Part shown: piece after piece, positions 63,001 to 64,000 of the stretch | Layout of the letters: the number at the start of each line of letters is the position of its first letter | Numbering within the stretch: the first letter of the stretch is position 1 | From: Blochmannia endosymbiont of Camponotus sp. | GTDB lineage: Bacteria; Pseudomonadota; Gammaproteobacteria; Enterobacterales; Enterobacteriaceae | Length of the DNA stretch: 64,000 bases | NCBI RefSeq assembly: GCF_023586365.1 | Contig: NZ_CP097759.1 | Location: 248,001-312,000, forward strand | Direction of reading: 5' to 3' | The notes under the pieces: model-generated | Told to the model about the DNA's origin: nothing | The model's database searches: none | The model's input: the letters and a program-made list of their open reading frames with translations, nothing else | Position numbers and translations under genes: made by a program

Positions 63001-64000
63001 TTACCATAATCTAGATATATCATTGAAAATTGATAAGCACATTATTAACGTGAGTATAATAGATCCAATGATATAACCAAAACTCTGTGTTTCTTTCGAT
63101 ATTGATTTCCCTTTTATTTTTTCTATCATAAAGAAAAATAAGTGTCCTCCATCTAATGTTGGAAACGGTAATAAATTAATAATACCTAAATTGATACTAA
63201 TTAAAGATAAAAACATGAGATAGTAAATTACCCCAGATTGAGCTGATGCACCTGCTCCCTGCGCTATTGCGATTGGGCCGCTGAGATGGCTTATCCCAAC
63301 ATCTCCAGTAATCAATTTAAATAATGTGTTAGTTGTTAGGCATATCAATTTCCATGTTTTTTCGCAAGCTTCTAGTATAGCTAAATATAATCCATATTGA
63401 CGGATTGTATGATGTTTTGTTGGGATACAAATGATTTTCGGAAAAACTCCTATAACTCCTTCTACTTTATCAGAAGGAATCAGATATTTTTTATTTGGTG
63501 TTAAACTGAAGTCTAATATTTTATTTTTCCGTTCTACTATAATTTTAAAAGTTTTTTCTGGATTATTTTTAATAATTGTAATGAATGACTCCCAATTATG
63601 TATTAATTGATCGTCAATTGAGATTATTTTATCTCCAATTTTTAAACCAGCTCGTTGTGCGGCAGAATCAGGTTGTATTCTTGACAAGATTGGTAATACA
63701 TGTGTATTAAAAGGAAGAATGCCCAATGTTATTATAGGATCTTTATTATTAGTAGATTTATTGAACCAGTTATGAGATAAATTAATGATATAGGTTTGAA
63801 TATGTGTATTATTTATTGGTGTTGCAGAAATAACAATTTTTTCCTTACCTATGCTATTAAGAATTTCCAAACGTACTGCATCCCAATCACGAGTCAAAAT
63901 ATTGTTAATTGATTTAATTTCTACACCAGATGGTACATTCGATTGAGCAACAATGGAGTTAGGTATAACGGAATGGATTATTGGTTTATAAATAGGCACG
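63001..64000 (-). CDS. rseP: Site-2 protease RseP, N-terminus outside window
   Basis: Partial: about 332 C-terminal codons of roughly 450; the HEFGH zinc motif lies outside the window to the right. Intramembrane metalloprotease that cleaves RseA in the sigma-E response and removes signal-peptide remnants. Visible are two PDZ domains (the second with IQPDSAAQRAGLKIGDKI), SGPIAIAQGAG, and the C-terminal NLLPFPTLDGGHLFF with the third zinc ligand Asp, followed by the last membrane helix and NDISRLW. Whether RseA and sigma-E exist cannot be judged here. Confidence 0.95.
   Translation of the reverse strand, partial: VPIYKPIIHSVIPNSIVAQSNVPSGVEIKSINNILTRDWDAVRLEILNSIGKEKIVISATPINNTHIQTYIINLSHNWFNKSTNNKDPIITLGILPFNTHVLPILSRIQPDSAAQRAGLKIGDKIISIDDQLIHNWESFITIIKNNPEKTFKIIVERKNKILDFSLTPNKKYLIPSDKVEGVIGVFPKIICIPTKHHTIRQYGLYLAILEACEKTWKLICLTTNTLFKLITGDVGISHLSGPIAIAQGAGASAQSGVIYYLMFLSLISINLGIINLLPFPTLDGGHLFFFMIEKIKGKSISKETQSFGYIIGSIILTLIMCLSIFNDISRLW

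Overview
This window is a strongly A+T-rich, gene-sparse-looking but syntenic piece of a reduced gammaproteobacterial (Enterobacterales) genome. Nearly every gene is a clear orthologue of an Escherichia coli gene, most proteins have almost the same length as in E. coli, spacers are long and A+T-rich, and there are no insertion sequences, prophages or CRISPR arrays. Gene content and degree of reduction fit an obligate insect endosymbiont; the retention of lipid A, heptose, Lnt, Lpt and Bam genes together with mreBCD and rodA/pbp2 resembles Candidatus Blochmannia (carpenter-ant symbionts) more than Buchnera. That assignment is inference from gene content and style, not from a database match.

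Layout. (1) 1-8.4 kb: ybfF (cut by the window edge), fldA, glnS(-), nagB-nagA, a three-tRNA cluster (Met, Leu, Gln) and ubiF(-), which carries a frameshift in an A10 run. (2) 8.9-21.5 kb: a forward run ybeZ-ybeY-ybeX-lnt-leuS-lptE-holA-rsfS-mrdA-mrdB. (3) 22-31.7 kb: a DMT-family permease(-), argU tRNA(-), folD, cysS(-), lpxH, adk(-), dnaX(-), apt(-). (4) 32.5-35.9 kb: 4.5S RNA (ffs, -) with a recognisable promoter, and lon(-) with a recognisable sigma-32 promoter. (5) 37-46.5 kb: pmbA(-), tldD(-), mreD-mreC-mreB(-), aroQ, accB-accC. (6) 46.6-64 kb: gmhB(-), proS, then a long reverse cluster tilS, accA, dnaE, rnhB, lpxB, lpxA, fabZ, lpxD, skp, bamA, rseP (cut by the window edge).

The order of blocks 1-4 and 6 follows the E. 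coli K-12 map read backwards from roughly minute 16 to minute 4 with many genes deleted; block 5 joins genes that lie elsewhere in E. coli (about minutes 73 and 96). Functionally the window covers envelope construction (LpxA, LpxD, LpxH, LpxB, FabZ, GmhB, Lnt, LptE, Skp, BamA, RseP, PBP2, RodA, MreBCD), fatty-acid initiation (AccABC), translation (four aminoacyl-tRNA synthetases, four tRNAs, TilS, YbeY, RsfS), replication (DnaE, DnaX, HolA, RNase HII), SRP RNA, proteolysis (Lon, TldD/TldE), and small metabolism (NagAB, FolD, Adk, Apt, AroQ, UbiF, flavodoxin).

I found no new defence system, mobile element or gene cluster of unknown function. The points most worth a second look are slippage-prone poly(A) tracts (a frameshifted ubiF, and an A12 tract in dnaX placed where either slip gives a gamma-sized product), a degenerate editing site in LeuRS, a substituted GRG motif in RNase HII, several perfect long hairpins in spacers that do not look like classical terminators, and tRNA genes without encoded CCA.
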